Below are positions 47,743 through 58,956 of a stretch of 64,000 nucleotides of DNA, in pieces (the stretch's first letter is position 1; the number at the start of each line of letters is the position of its first letter). Below the pieces are notes generated by a model. That model had not been told where the DNA came from. It did not search any database and saw only the letters and a list, made by a program, of their open reading frames with translations. The DNA comes from Siphonodentalium dalli (lineage: Eukaryota; Mollusca; Scaphopoda; Gadilida; Siphonodentaliidae), in contig CP136063.1 of the NCBI GenBank assembly GCA_032622095.1, positions 119,370,723-119,434,722 on the forward strand, read 5' to 3'. A program made the position numbers and the translations under genes.

Positions 47743-48990
47743 TTTTCCGAAGACCTATTACTACGAAGGCCCACAACTCCGAAGACCCGATTCTCCGACG
47801 GCCCACAATTCCGAAGACCCGATTCTCCGACGGCCCATAACTCCGAAGACCCGATTCTTCGACGGCCCATAACTCCGAAGATCCGATTCTCCGAAAGCCC
47901 ATAACTCCGAAGGGCCGATTCTCCGAAGACCTATAACTCCGAAGACCTATAACTCCGAAGGCCCGATTCTCCGACGGCCCATAACTCCGAAGGTCCGATT
48001 CTCCGAAGGTCCGATTCTCCGAAGATTTTGTTTTATCGGGGTATTATATCGTTTACTAAATAGTGTACAGTCCAGTGGCGAAGCCAAGGGGTCCCAAAAT
48101 TCCCACTGCCCCCATTAAACCTCTACTTGCTAGTTCAGACAATATGGGCCCCTACCAAAACATGTCCAATGTCATGTAAACGCCCGGAAATCGTTCATGG
48201 GGCATCAAAATATTCAAACTTTCCTACTGCCCCCACCTAAATGGGAATCCTGGCCCGCCACTGACTATACACCAGATACTGTAACGTTACGTTGGCCCAT
48301 GAGTTGCCAGAGTAAAATGTACAGGGGTGAACGGGGAAGAACTTGTCGCCCCTGTGCATGTTAGGCTACTCAGACATTCTTGCAGCGTTTCGTTATAATA
48401 TACCCGGTGCACACCAGTGGCGGAGCCAGGGTTCCCATTTAGGGGTGCACATTAATTAGCATATGTGGGGAATATGTGGGGGATATATCATGCATATGAT
48501 ATGCCGAAGCATATCACGAAGGCCTGATTTGGGGAGCGCATACATGGGAGGGGTCGCCCCCAATCGTTGGTCCGGGGGCTGCCCTGGGCAGGAACACTGT
48601 GAATATTTGAATGCCTAGGAGGGATTTCCTGACGTTTACATGACATTTGACACGTGTTTTGGGGGCGGTCTTCCCTAGGGCCCCATTGACCCCGCCACTG
48701 GACTGTACACTATTTAATAAGCGATAAAACACGATCTTCGGAGAATCGGACCTTCGGAGAATCGGACCTTCGGAGAATCGGCCCTTCGGAGTTATAGACT
48801 TTCGGAGTTATGGGCGTTCGGAGTTATAGGCCTTCGGAGTTATGGGCTTTCGGAGTTATGGGTCTTCGGAGTTATGGGATTTCGGAGAATCGGGACTTCG
48901 GAGTTATGGGCTTTCGGAGAATCGGGGCGTCGGAGAATCTGACCTTCGGAGAATCGGACCTTCGGAGTTATGGGTCTTCGGAAAAACGCT
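47743..48990. mobile_element. Foldback element with minisatellite arms (TTCGGA core)
   Basis: The left arm 47743-48027 is made of tandem 16-17-bp units such as CCGATTCTCCGAAG and CCCATAACTCCGAAG. The right arm 48735-48985 has the same units inverted. Between them, TAAATAGTGTACAGTCCAGTGGCG (about 48057-48080) is matched, inverted, just inside the right arm. The centre has further inverted pairs around CCAGTGGCGGAGCCAGG and CCCATTTAGG (48232-48272 and 48411-48453). Terminal arms of tandem sub-repeats are the defining feature of foldback-type elements. No protein encoded. Confidence 0.8.
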
Positions 48991-49180
48991 ACGTAACCCA
49001 TTTTTCGGTCTTTATAATATCTCAAGATATAGGGGGTATTTGGATCTCTATAGTTTAACGACATTTTTCGGTCTTTATAGTTTAACGACATTCTCGGTCT
49101 TTAATATTTCAAGATATAGGGGCCCTTAGTGGGTATTTGGATCTCTAGTTTAACGACATTTTTCGGTCTTTGATAGCAAA
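48990..49180. repeat. Short tandem ACGACATTTTTCGGTCTTTA units
   Basis: Three to four copies with ATCTCAAGATATAGGGG blocks; the complement of the units at 16915-17100 in copy A. One and a half copies also precede the foldback at 47685-47740. Confidence 0.85.
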
Positions 49181-49241
49181 ATGGAAGAAGTACATCTTTG
49201 GAAAGATGTGGTGGCCCTAAAAAGGAAAGTTGTTTGGTGAT

Positions 49242-51655
49242 CTTGAAATGCAGTTTTTCTGAACAGTCTTCCTTGATTAAAGTGATGTGAAACACTCCGG
49301 CAGACAACGGGCAGAGTGATCAAATAGAAATTAAGAATAATCTTTCTCAAAGTAGTTATTTGTTACGAATAGTAATCCAAATGGATGATACACAACGTCA
49401 TTCTTATATATTAGTTAAATGCAATGACTCTCGATGCCATCGAGTCGATGGCGAAATCATTTTTGTTTAATTATAGCCGATAGTTGCGCCCCGAATCGAG
49501 ATGTAAATATTTACAATTTGGAGTAGTTCAGACGATGTTCTCTATGAAGTGGTGTGGTAGATTATTTTGGAAATTTTCAGTGATGTTAGTAGAATGATAA
49601 CATTCCCCAGGTTGGCAAAGTGCCTGAGCACTAACTTATCAATTTCTCGCACCCGAAAAAGTCCATAACAAGTCCATAATATATCTTTAAGCATATATAT
49701 AAATCTCCGAAAACCAAAATTCTAAAGCATTAAACGATTTCTTGAAATACAGTTTTTCTGAACAGTCTTCCTTGATTAAAGTGATGTGAAACACTCCGGC
49801 AGACACCGGGCAGAGTGATCAAATAGAAATTAAGAATAATCTTTCTCAAAGAAGTTATTCGTTACGAATATTAATCCAAATGGATGATACCCAACGTCAT
49901 TCTTATATATTAGTTAAATGCAATGACTCTCGATGGCGAAATCATTTTTGTTTAATTATAGCCGATAGTTGCGCCCCGAATCGAGATGTAAATATTTACA
50001 ATTTGGAGTAGTTCAGACGATGTTCTCTATGAAATGGTGTGGTAGATTATTTTGGAAATTTTCAGTGATGTTAGTAGAATGATAACATTCCCCAGGTTGG
50101 CAAAGTGCCTGAGCACTAACTTATCAATTTCTCGCACTCGAAAAAGTCCATAACAAGTCCATAATATGTCTTTAAGCATATATATATAAATCTCCGAAAA
50201 CCAAAATTCTAAAGCATTAAACGATTTCTTGAAATACAGTTTTTCTGAACAGTCTTCCTTGATTAAAGTGATGTGAAACACTCCGGCAGACACCGGGCAG
50301 AGTGATCAAATAGAAATTAAGAATAATCTTTCTCAAAGTAGTTATTCGTTACGAATATTAATCCAAATGGATGATACACAACGTCATTCTTACATATTAG
50401 TTAAATGCAATGACTCTCGATGGCGAAATCATTTTTGTTTAATTATAGCCGATAGTTGCGCCCCGAATCGAGATGTAAATATTTACAATTTGGAGTAGTT
50501 CAGACGATGTTCTCTATGAAGTGGGGTGGTAGATTATTTTGGAAATTTTCAGTGATGTTAGTAGAATGATAACATTCCCCAGGTTGGCAAAGTGCCTGAG
50601 CACTAACTTATCAATTTCTCGCACCCGAAAAAGTCCATAACAAGTCCATAATATGTCTTTAAGCATATATATAAATCTCCGAAAACCAAAATTCTAAAGC
50701 ATTAAACGATTTCTTGAAATACAGTTTTTCTGAACAGTCTTCCTTGATTAAAGTGATGTGAAACACTCCGGCAGACACCGGGCAGAGTGATCAAATAGAA
50801 ATTAAGAATAATCTTTCTCAAAGTAGTTATTCGTTACGAATATTAATCCAAATGGATGATACACAACGTCATTCTTATATATTAGTTAAATGCAATGACT
50901 CTCGATGGCGAAATCATTTATGTTTAATTATAGCCGATAGTTGCGCCCCGAATCGAGATGTAAATATTTACAATTTGGAGTAGTTCAGACGATGTTCTCT
51001 ATGAAGTGGTGTGGCAGATTTTTTGGGAAATTTTCAGTGATGTTAGTAGAATGATAAAATTCCCCAGGTTGGCAAAGTGCCTGAGCACTAACTTATCAAT
51101 TTCTCGCACCCGAAAAAGTCCATAACAAGTCCATAATATGTCTTTAAGCATATATATAAATCTCCGAAAACCAAAATTCTAAAGCATTAAACGATTTCTT
51201 GAAATACAGTTTTTCTGAACAGTCTTCCTTGATTAAAGTGATGTGAAACACTCCGGCAGACACCGGGCAGAGTGATCAAATAGAAATTAAGAATAATCTT
51301 TCTCAAAGTAGTTATTCGTTACGAATATTAATCCAAATGGATGATACACAACGTCATTCTTATATATTAGTTAAATGCAATGACTCTCGATGGCGAAATC
51401 ATTTTTGTTTAATTATAGCCGATAGTTGCGCCCCGAATCGAGATGTAAATATTTACAATTTGGAGTAGTTCAGACGATGTTCTCTATGAAGTGGTGTGGC
51501 AGATTTTTTTGGAAAATTTCAGTGATTTGGCAAAGTCCCTGAGCACTAACTTATCAATTTCTCGCACCTGAAAAAGTCCATAACAAGTCCATAATATGTC
51601 TTTAAGCATATATATAAATCTCCGAAAAACAAAAATTCTAAAGCATTAAACGATT
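49242..51655 (+). repeat. Five tandem copies of a ~485-bp unit
   Basis: CTTGAAAT(G/A)CAGTTTTTCTG recurs at 49242, 49741, 50228, 50713 and 51198 (steps 499, 487, 485, 485). The units are very similar to each other, whereas copy A has one unit, so the array expanded in this copy after the two split. The last unit has a ~20-bp deletion near 51525. No frame is conserved. Confidence 0.95.
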
Positions 51656-53407
51656 TGCTATATTTCCAAGGCATATATTTCATCTGATTTAGCGAGAATC
51701 CATATATACTTTTTCACGAGAATCCAGGGTAATTTGCGAGAATATTTACGAGAATCTAGATTTGGATTTTCGCCGAAATATAAGCCCTGATTTCACTCTG
51801 AAGTGTGCCTAAATGGCATAAATTGTACCGTGGTTCCCATGTTCGCCAAAGTGGCATAAATTTATTTCAGGATAATACTAATTTTAGGCATTCATTTATA
51901 TCACTGATATCAGGACAATAAATAGCCATTTCCATTGCATGGAACAAAGAGCGTTATTGTTTATTGGTGTTGTTTTTGGAAGTGGTGGTAGTTAAATTTT
52001 ATACATTTCGACCCCCAATAAGTATTTCCGAACAAATGAATTATTAACAAGCGTGACATGACATCATTGACGAAGATAATCAACACCGATCTACAAGCAA
52101 TTAAAGTCTTAAAATGAGCTAAAATTTTACATTTTCTTTAAAAAATTTACATTTTTATCTCTCGCGACATAATTGTCACCAATAAAAACAAATTTGATTC
52201 ATCGTGGAAGTTAGTCGGTGACTATAAATAATGTCACCATTCAACTGAATGTTGTTGAGCATATTTCAACCAATTTTGGAAGTTTAAATGAATATTTTCT
52301 TCACACGCAAAGTAAAATTGACAAATTTCAGGATTTTAGCCTGCTTCGTTGGGACCAAAATTTGTTGTGCACACTCAAGAAACGTCTACCGACACTCGCT
52401 ATGTCAAATTATGCCATGACCATGCTATAAACTAGCTTGAAATTGGCAAAACAATGAATTTTTTTTTGGTTGAAAAAATTTACATAGAGAACGATTATTT
52501 TTCGATAAAAACGAAAATAATGCGAATTTCAGAACTCTTCAGAGTGGTGCAGAATAACATACGAGTCTTCTTATATGCGAAAATTTGACCTCATTCGATA
52601 AATTAGTCTCGTAATTAAGGATATGTAGTGTTAGTGTTACTGTACATGGCCGACGAAATTTTGAAATGTAAACACGCATCAAACACGCATCAAATTTACC
52701 TTTTGTGAGAATAACAAAAGCGCAACCTTGATCAAAGTAATACAATACACAACAACACATAGAATAAAACTGATATAAACACGGTATAAGTGAGAATAAG
52801 ACGCGTATTCAGACGTGCAATTTGACAACATTTCTTCGCTATAAATATATCTGACCCAGATGCAGCTGTTTTGCGCACGTCACTTTCCATATTTGGAATG
52901 TCCATATATGGGACCTGAATACCGATCAATCCATTGCAAACAAATTACCACGCAATTATCTTAGCATAAAAATATATTGTAATTTATACAACTACGACCC
53001 TGGTAACCCTGATAACTAATACAATATACCGGCCAATTCATTTTAAGATCGTTATTTCACTTTGCTTTAGGCATAAATACACTCTTGAACGCACATAAAC
53101 GACCCATTGGCGTTAAATTAAATATACTCGGTATTTATTAATATTAGTTTTTTATTGCTCAGTTTTGAGTTTGACCCTTGACACCTGTCAATATATTTGG
53201 GCTGAATTCATATGATGCGGTATTATTCCTCGAAATAAACAACAAAGCAGTCGTTACTTCGAAATGTCGTTTGGGCTAACATTTACACAAATCCTTCGCG
53301 TGTTCTCCTAAATTGGCACGCATGTTCTGAGCCGACACACAGGTTATCCCAGAAACTCCTATGAAATAAACAGCCAAGGTTTGGCTGAAATGACTACATT
53401 ATTAGTA

Positions 53408-53460
53408 ACAAGAAAACTAAGATGCATGCATCAGGTCGGCCGTGAACTATCTACCATATA
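53408..53460 (+). repeat. Extra copy of the large-repeat terminus
   Basis: CAAGAAAACTAAGATGCATG plus about 35 more bases matching the start of copy B at 46108, in direct orientation, immediately after the far end of copy B. Confidence 0.8.
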
Positions 53461-53495
53461 ATTGTTGTAGCTATCGATTATACATTTTGAAACAC

Positions 53496-53552
53496 CTGTC
53501 TGTATGTATGTATGTATGTGTGTATGCGTGAATGCATGTGTGTATGTGTTAT
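53496..53552. repeat. (GTAT)n and GTGT-rich microsatellite
   Basis: Perfect TGTATGTATGTATG stretch decaying into TGTGTATG units. Confidence 0.85.
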
Positions 53553-53579
53553 AGACTCTAACACTGCTCGACTTTGGTA

Positions 53580-53861
53580 TTTAACGTGTCAACTTGACCT
53601 CGCTCATAGGCATGTTTCTGGACCTTGACCGATCCGACTAAAAATTTGTGTGTAGGACTACTTCGATCCCGGGAGCAATATGGACGGGTCCAATTTCACG
53701 TGGGACCATGTTCTCGAACGTGCTGATATAGGCATGTTTCTGGACCAATTGAACAATAGTTTGGCCAGACGCTGTATATACTGGGTACTGTCCAGATGGA
53801 GGCGATCACAAAAAAAATCCCTAACTAGCCCGAACGAAGTCGAGTACATCAGCTAGTTTAA
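53580..53861 (-). mobile_element. ACTAGC-family element, head-to-tail with the next
   Basis: On the minus strand it starts ACTAGCTGATGTACTCGACT at 53858, directly after the tail of the element at 53862-54357. The TAGGCATGTTTCTGGACC block occurs twice (about 53609, 53730). The far end is not defined. Confidence 0.45.
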
Positions 53862-54357
53862 TATATATTTTGGACATTTGTCTGTCTGTTTGTCTGTTAG
53901 CTATGGCCGGGAAAACTGCCGGACAGATTTGACGAAATTTGATACCTAGGGGAAATTATTTCCAGGGAGTATTTTGGACGGGTCAAATCTTGATCCCGAC
54001 CTGACTTTGACATTCAAAAAGATCAATTCAAGGTCAAATCTGGTAAAACGGAAGTATTTCAACGAAATTTGATACCTACTGTTACTTTTGTCCCAGGAGT
54101 GTTTCGGGTGGGTCAAATCATGACCCTGACCTGATCTTGACATTCAAAATTGTCAATTCAAGGTCAAATCGGGTATAAAGCCGGGCGGATTTCGACGGGT
54201 ACTTTTGTCGTGACTTTTGTCCGGGGAGTGTTTTGGACGGGTCAAATCGTGACCCCGACATGACCTTCACCTTTAAAATAGTCAATTCAAGGTTAAATCG
54301 CGCATTTCTCCGAAAATCAGAGGGGAACATCCCGGACGAAGTGGGGTCCACGAGCTA
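53862..54357 (-). mobile_element. ACTAGC-type element with (ACAGACAA) tail
   Basis: On the minus strand it starts TAGCTCGTGGACCCCACTTC, contains several diverged copies of a TTTGACCCGTCC...CAAATTTCGTC block, and ends with GCTAACAGACAAACAGACAG and AAAATATATATTAAAC. Homologous to 23258-23826. Confidence 0.6.
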
Positions 54358-54589
54358 CTATTATATATTTCTAGATCTAGTTACAAACTAAATACCTGTA
54401 TATTGTACAAAGAAATGTTTGACAAATATATCTGTATCAATATTACCATACGGGTCATTAAAATAGATACGACGAAACAAATTTTGAAGGGTGCATGTAT
54501 CAGGTAAATTTTTATATTTCAAATGATGACAGGAATGCAGAAAGTTGAAGTACCTACGTAATACTGGCTATCCGCATGAAGAGATATAC

Positions 54590-54870
54590 ATGTATATAAA
54601 AACCAGATGAGGGATATGTCTGTACAGTTGCTAAACAATTCAGTCATGCAAAAGAGGATCAAAGAGTAAGATACCAAATTGCTGCCTGTGGTAATGTTTT
54701 TTAACGAAATTCGGGAAAATTAGATTACTCTCACCCTGGTTATCCAGAAGATAATTGTGGAATCTGATGACGATCGGACAAGGGTGTCGTCTGTAGGATC
54801 ACCAAATTATTTAGCCATAAAAATAGTAAAATTGAAGATCACCGCTGGCAGTGATGTCTTCACAGGGACA
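54590..54870 (+). repeat. Degenerate units of the ~168-bp family
   Basis: Blocks such as GATGACGATCGGACAAGGG and GCTGGCAGTGATGT resemble the array at 10860-11370, with many substitutions. Confidence 0.5.
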
Positions 54871-55640
54871 GTTTGAGAACAAAATATGGCTCACATCTAG
54901 CGGTGACCCAAAATATCCACATAAGAAAAAGTTCTCCAATAAAAGCTGGCTGCAGGGTGCGCCAATTGATTCAAATTCGAAATTTAGCAGGGTGTACTGC
55001 TTGTGGCCATGTTTTCCCCGCAAATTTGATAGACTGATGGACAAAACCACTGAATCCGTTGAATCAATATACATGTATACATGGATTAATTTATATGCAT
55101 TGTTATACACAGTACTGGTATATAAAGGTACTGAAAATAACTATATTACTAGTATACACAAAATAAACCATATATCATGGCTATGGGTTCTAATATCCGA
55201 ACATGACAGCTGAGAACTTGGTGTGAATTAAAGAGTGGTGGTTTCTCAAGCATATCTAACCCTCCACGTTAAAAACATGCCATTAAATGTCATAAGTATA
55301 ATCTAGCTTGAGGACAGAAGTGATCCATAAAACCCCCCTTAATTCAACCAGGTCCTCGCGCGATGTATGATCGATCACATGATGATCTAGGGGGATTAGA
55401 ATTGATGTATAAAAACAGCACTGCATGTAAATATAAAATAAAATAGTGCTACATCTTATTACAGATTATTGCCATATATAATCAGTGATTATACAGACAG
55501 TCTGACAAAATAAAGTTTCAGTGACACTCTATCCGAAGAGGGGAATAATTTCATCTGTTACAGTCAATGGAGCAATTATGAATCTGGAAAGGTGAAATTT
55601 CTAAGTAATACTAGATATCGACATGACGCGATAAAATATA
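54871..55640. other. No recognisable feature (inside the giant element)
   Basis: The 120-codon plus-strand frame at 54851-55213 overlaps the degenerate repeat and has no recognisable domain. Confidence 0.35.
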
Positions 55641-55803
55641 ACTTAAATGCAATATGGCCGCTGGCGACCATTTTTTCCTATGAAATTTAAAAAATATTTG
55701 ATAGCTCTCATCTGATAGATCAATATCAAGATAAATATGAAGTTTGGTGATGATCGGATGAGTGAAGTGGACTGTGGTCTGTGCTAAACGGTTTAGTAAT
55801 GCT

Positions 55804-56100
55804 TAAAAAGATTCTTACCTTAATATTTTTATGTTCACTTTATAAACTTCACTGAGTCATCTTTGTCATGTATTGAGTTTGATATCTTTTGTTAACAGTT
55901 TATAAATCATGTATGTCTCATGTTTGTTATTTTAATTTATGTGTTTATTATCATTAAATAAAGTTGCATTCCTTAAAAAGATTCTTACCTCAATGTTTTT
56001 ATGTTCACTTTATAAACTCCACTGAGTCATCTTTGTCATGTATTGAATTTGATATCGTTTGTTAACAGTTTATAAATTATGTATGTCTCGTGTTCTTTAT
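55804..56100. repeat. Tandem duplication, ~170-bp period
   Basis: TTAAAAAGATTCTTACCT at about 55804 recurs at about 55974 with about 120 following bases nearly unchanged. One ~168-bp-family unit (ATATGGCCGCTGGCGACCAT near 55650) lies directly upstream. Confidence 0.85.
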
Positions 56101-56635
56101 TATATTATATACACTTTATAGTGTGTTTTCAGAACGAAAAAAAATTGAATAAAATAAACAAATTTGTAAATTTAAAAACAATTCAAACGTTGTTGTATTC
56201 CATGTCCCAGCCCGGACATATACACCAAATTTCAATAATATTCATTGAGAAACAACGGACCAAACGCTATATAACACCCGTATACATCTTTTATTCCGAA
56301 TCGGACTCGGGTACATGTTATAGTAGGTACCGAATTGACACACGTCGACTGGGCGAGTTGGCCATGGGGCGATTAGGCCGATTCCGGCACATTCTATAAT
56401 TTACCGTATGTATCCGTTTACGCGTAGTTTACTTTAGAAAGTTCCGCAATTAATACCGTAAATAGAGCGACCTTATTTGATAGAGAATGCCTCTGTTATT
56501 GATTATCAAGTTGCTGTACATTAAAAACGACAAATTCACATGCTCGTTCAAGCGCAGTAGTCTATTTTCCCCATGTTAAAGGACATCCACAAATACTAAA
56601 TAACGCTAACCTACTGCCGAATGTTTGACACGACA

Positions 56636-56830
56636 ACTCTTAACATATTTGGGCTGAATTCATCTGACGCGGTATTATTCCTCAAAATAAACAACAAAAC
56701 CATCGTTACTTGGAAATGTAGTTTGGGCTAACATTTACATAAATCCTCCAGATCAATTATCCGACACACACGTCAGATGAAAAAGTCACATGAAGTAACC
56801 GGCCAAATTGGCCGAAATAAACCTGATACA
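56636..56830 (+). repeat. Third, partial copy of the far end of the large repeat
   Basis: Matches 53185-53400 (for example ATATTTGGGCTGAATTCAT and GGTATTATTCCTC) at lower identity, so it is an older fragment. Confidence 0.75.
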
Positions 56831-57159
56831 TGATGAGTGGCGGCCATATGCATTGACATGTGTATTCAGATCCATTGACACGTCTATAATGCAGCATTGC
56901 AGCTGGTTCAAAGAACACTTAATTGCAATTACAAAATTTACACAAAGTGACTCCCTCTGTATAGCGTCATATAATTGTCCTTAATTTTAATGACCACATG
57001 TTTATGTCATGGCTAGATAGAACCGAATGTCTATATTTTACGAAAAAGATGGAAGTTGCAGTAAGAGACGGGTTGTTATTGTTTAGAAGAACTGTGGGCT
57101 CTCTAAATCAATCAGAGGCCAACTGGGCGGACCGAACTCATATTCGAACTTGACCTGTA

Positions 57160-57325
57160 TTTGGAGCTCATAAACTCACATACCAAATTTGGTTTTGATC
57201 CGTTAGCCCAAATAAAGTTCTCATCCGGAAATTTTCCGCTCGGACGGACGCATGGGCGTCCCGGCAACTCCACAGACGGACGGACGGACACCGACTATTT
57301 TAATAGTCTCCCCAAAACAAATCGG
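57160..57325 (+). repeat. Dispersed repeat with GGACGGACGGAC core
   Basis: ACCAAATTTGGTTTTGATCC followed by GCTCGGACGGACGCATGG and (CGGA)n. It resembles the ACCAAATTTCG...TCCGTCC motif of the ACTAGC elements. The frame across it is incidental. Confidence 0.45.
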
Positions 57326-57559
57326 GGGACAAAAAGAAAACTAAACTCGTTGGCAGACGTTGCTTCCCTGCGCCTAAACATTAACAATAGAAACGCATAC
57401 TATTACATACAATTCACTTAAAAGTATCATAATATAAAATTGTTATACAGTTCTAATAATAGTCACAATTCCTGTGCCAGTTTGTACTTACAATATAACA
57501 AAACAACTATAGCCCAGTGACATATGCTAAATTTATGAACCTTTGGTTGAAACTTCTTA

Positions 57560-58321
57560 TGTTATACCTGCCAAGTATTACAGAAACTATAGGAACTAGA
57601 TATGTCAAATGTACGTGTGCGCGAAAAGAAATAATGTCCGTAAGAAACAACAATATGACATGTGCTCAGTAATTGTTTGCATGTCGTAATATTGTGAAAA
57701 TGAGATGTTATATTTGTGAGCAGATAACAATATTTAGGTAATATGAACCCAATAAAATATCTTGTTTTAGCCCAATAATGGTTTGAACATGACTTTGGCG
57801 TTAGATGTGGACATGTAACATCTACTCCGCCCATGTGTAGGGAACCGGAGCCACCGCGAGTAAATTGCAAAGAATCGGAGTCCTCAACAGAGAACCGGAA
57901 CCTTCACCAGAGTTTTATTATAGGTTCTTTTGATTTTTTTCTTGCATCCCCCAGTGGATGTCACGGGCGCCATATTTTAAAAGTTATAACGAATTCTTAT
58001 GAGTATTAGTATGTAAAAATGTTGTGGAAATGAAAAGTTTTCCTCACAACGGACAAATATCGAGTAAATTTCCCAATAACATTTGAAATTGTGACGATAA
58101 ACTGACCGGATTTTGGGACATATATTACTAACCGTCACGTGTGCGTACATTGCTCCTTCTGTTATAATAATTAGAGGTAACATGTGGCATAAAATTTGCC
58201 GTGAGTATGACGATGTCACGAACATGAGCAAAAATGCAAAGAATCGGAAACTTTGCTCGGTAGAGAATGTAAATATTGCTCGATAGAGAACCAAATCGCC
58301 AGGAGTAGTTCCCCCACAGTG
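57560..58321 (-). repeat. Right arm of the giant element with subterminal motifs
   Basis: On the minus strand, after the terminal inverted repeat: GGTTCTCTATCGAGC (58278-58292), CATTCTCTACCGAGC (58255-58269), CGATTCTTTGC (about 58237 and 57867), CGGTTCTCTGTTGAG (about 57887) and CGGTTCCCTAC (about 57840). No transposase fragment was recognised here. Confidence 0.7.
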
Positions 58322-58329
58322 ATCTGAGC
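58322..58329. repeat. 8-bp target-site duplication ATCTGAGC, right
   Basis: Exact copy of 45743-45750, abutting the right inverted repeat. Confidence 0.9.
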
Positions 58330-58956
58330 CGGCTCTACCGTTTGCTATCAGGAAACCAGTACTTTTACAAAAATCAATGAGTTTGTATCCGAAGTTATTC
58401 GTACGCTTATCTTGTGAAACGCGCTTAGGAATTTCGAAAATATCAGTGTCTTCCGGGTCAACATAATCTTTGAGTTGTGCGGTTCGCGCATTGAAATCGC
58501 CAAACAATAACATGTTATCAGTGGAAAGTGTGTCATCAAGGAGCGTACTACGGAGTTTTTCAAAACAGTCATTTGAACTGTATTTTGTGCCTTCAGGTGG
58601 AATATAAACGTTACTAATATATAGAGGTAAGTCAGAATTCATTTTAAGAATAAACCAACTGACATATTCGTTACCACAGTCAATTGGGGCCATCCATTTC
58701 ATCAATTTTGATTTGACCAACACGCAGATACCTCCAGATCGATAGCGCACAATAGTTTTTCGGTCATTTCGCGTCAAAATTTCAATCCTAGTATAGAAAT
58801 ATCGTCAGCGATATCAGTTTTCGTTTCCTGTATACAAAGAATGTCAAAATTTGAAACATAATTCACGAATTCCGGTTCATCAACTTTATTCAAAATGCCA
58901 CCAACATTGAGTGAACAAACCCTCAATGTTAATTCAATCTTCTCACCCTCGCATCC
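58330..58956 (-). pseudogene. LINE ORF2: N-terminal part of the endonuclease
   Basis: Exonuclease-endonuclease-phosphatase fold, which nicks target DNA to prime reverse transcription. Directly after the ORF1 stop, the same frame reads through LRVCSLNVGG and LCIQETKTD (the catalytic N and E blocks) to a TGA at 58774-58776. One base shift then leads to RSGGICVLVK, YISNVYIPPEG, MLLFGDFNART (the G-D-F-N catalytic block) and FLIANGRAGSD, where the giant element interrupts. There is no in-frame ATG before the first catalytic block, so ORF2 either depended on read-through or re-initiation at the ORF1 stop, or lost its start. The single-base frameshift shows that this copy is inactive. Confidence 0.8.

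Larger units (their letters stand above)
46108..53400 (+). mobile_element. Large non-coding repeat, copy B
   Basis: Starts CAAGAAAACTAAGATGCATG and is collinear with the reverse complement of 11450-22574 (blocks listed under copy A). It lacks the SINE, THAP element and MITEs of copy A, but has a foldback element (47743-48990) and a five-fold ~485-bp array (49242-51655). No coding capacity of its own is conserved with copy A. A 70-codon frame at 52218-52430 has a counterpart at 15286-15498, but single-base indels break their alignment in the middle. Confidence 0.7.
45751..58321. mobile_element. Giant TIR-bounded transposon (12,571 bp), non-autonomous
   Basis: The left end starts CACTGTGGGGGAACTACTCC and the right end is its exact complement. 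Inverted identity runs 38 bp (to CTCTA), and 43 bp with one mismatch. ATCTGAGC is duplicated on both sides. Both subterminal arms contain scattered copies of GATTCTCTA(C/T)CGAG-type motifs. Excision in silico joins the LINE endonuclease frame without a shift, which shows that this is an insertion. The 8-bp duplication fits hAT or P-like transposases. No transposase, helicase or polymerase was recognised inside; the longest interior frames are about 100-145 codons and featureless. The cargo is copy B of the large repeat plus smaller repeats. Confidence 0.85.

Noticed and set aside
48810-49129. Frames with repeated SYG/RRIG peptides, a possible repeat protein
   Set aside because: They are translations of the TTCGGA minisatellite and appear in several frames on both strands.
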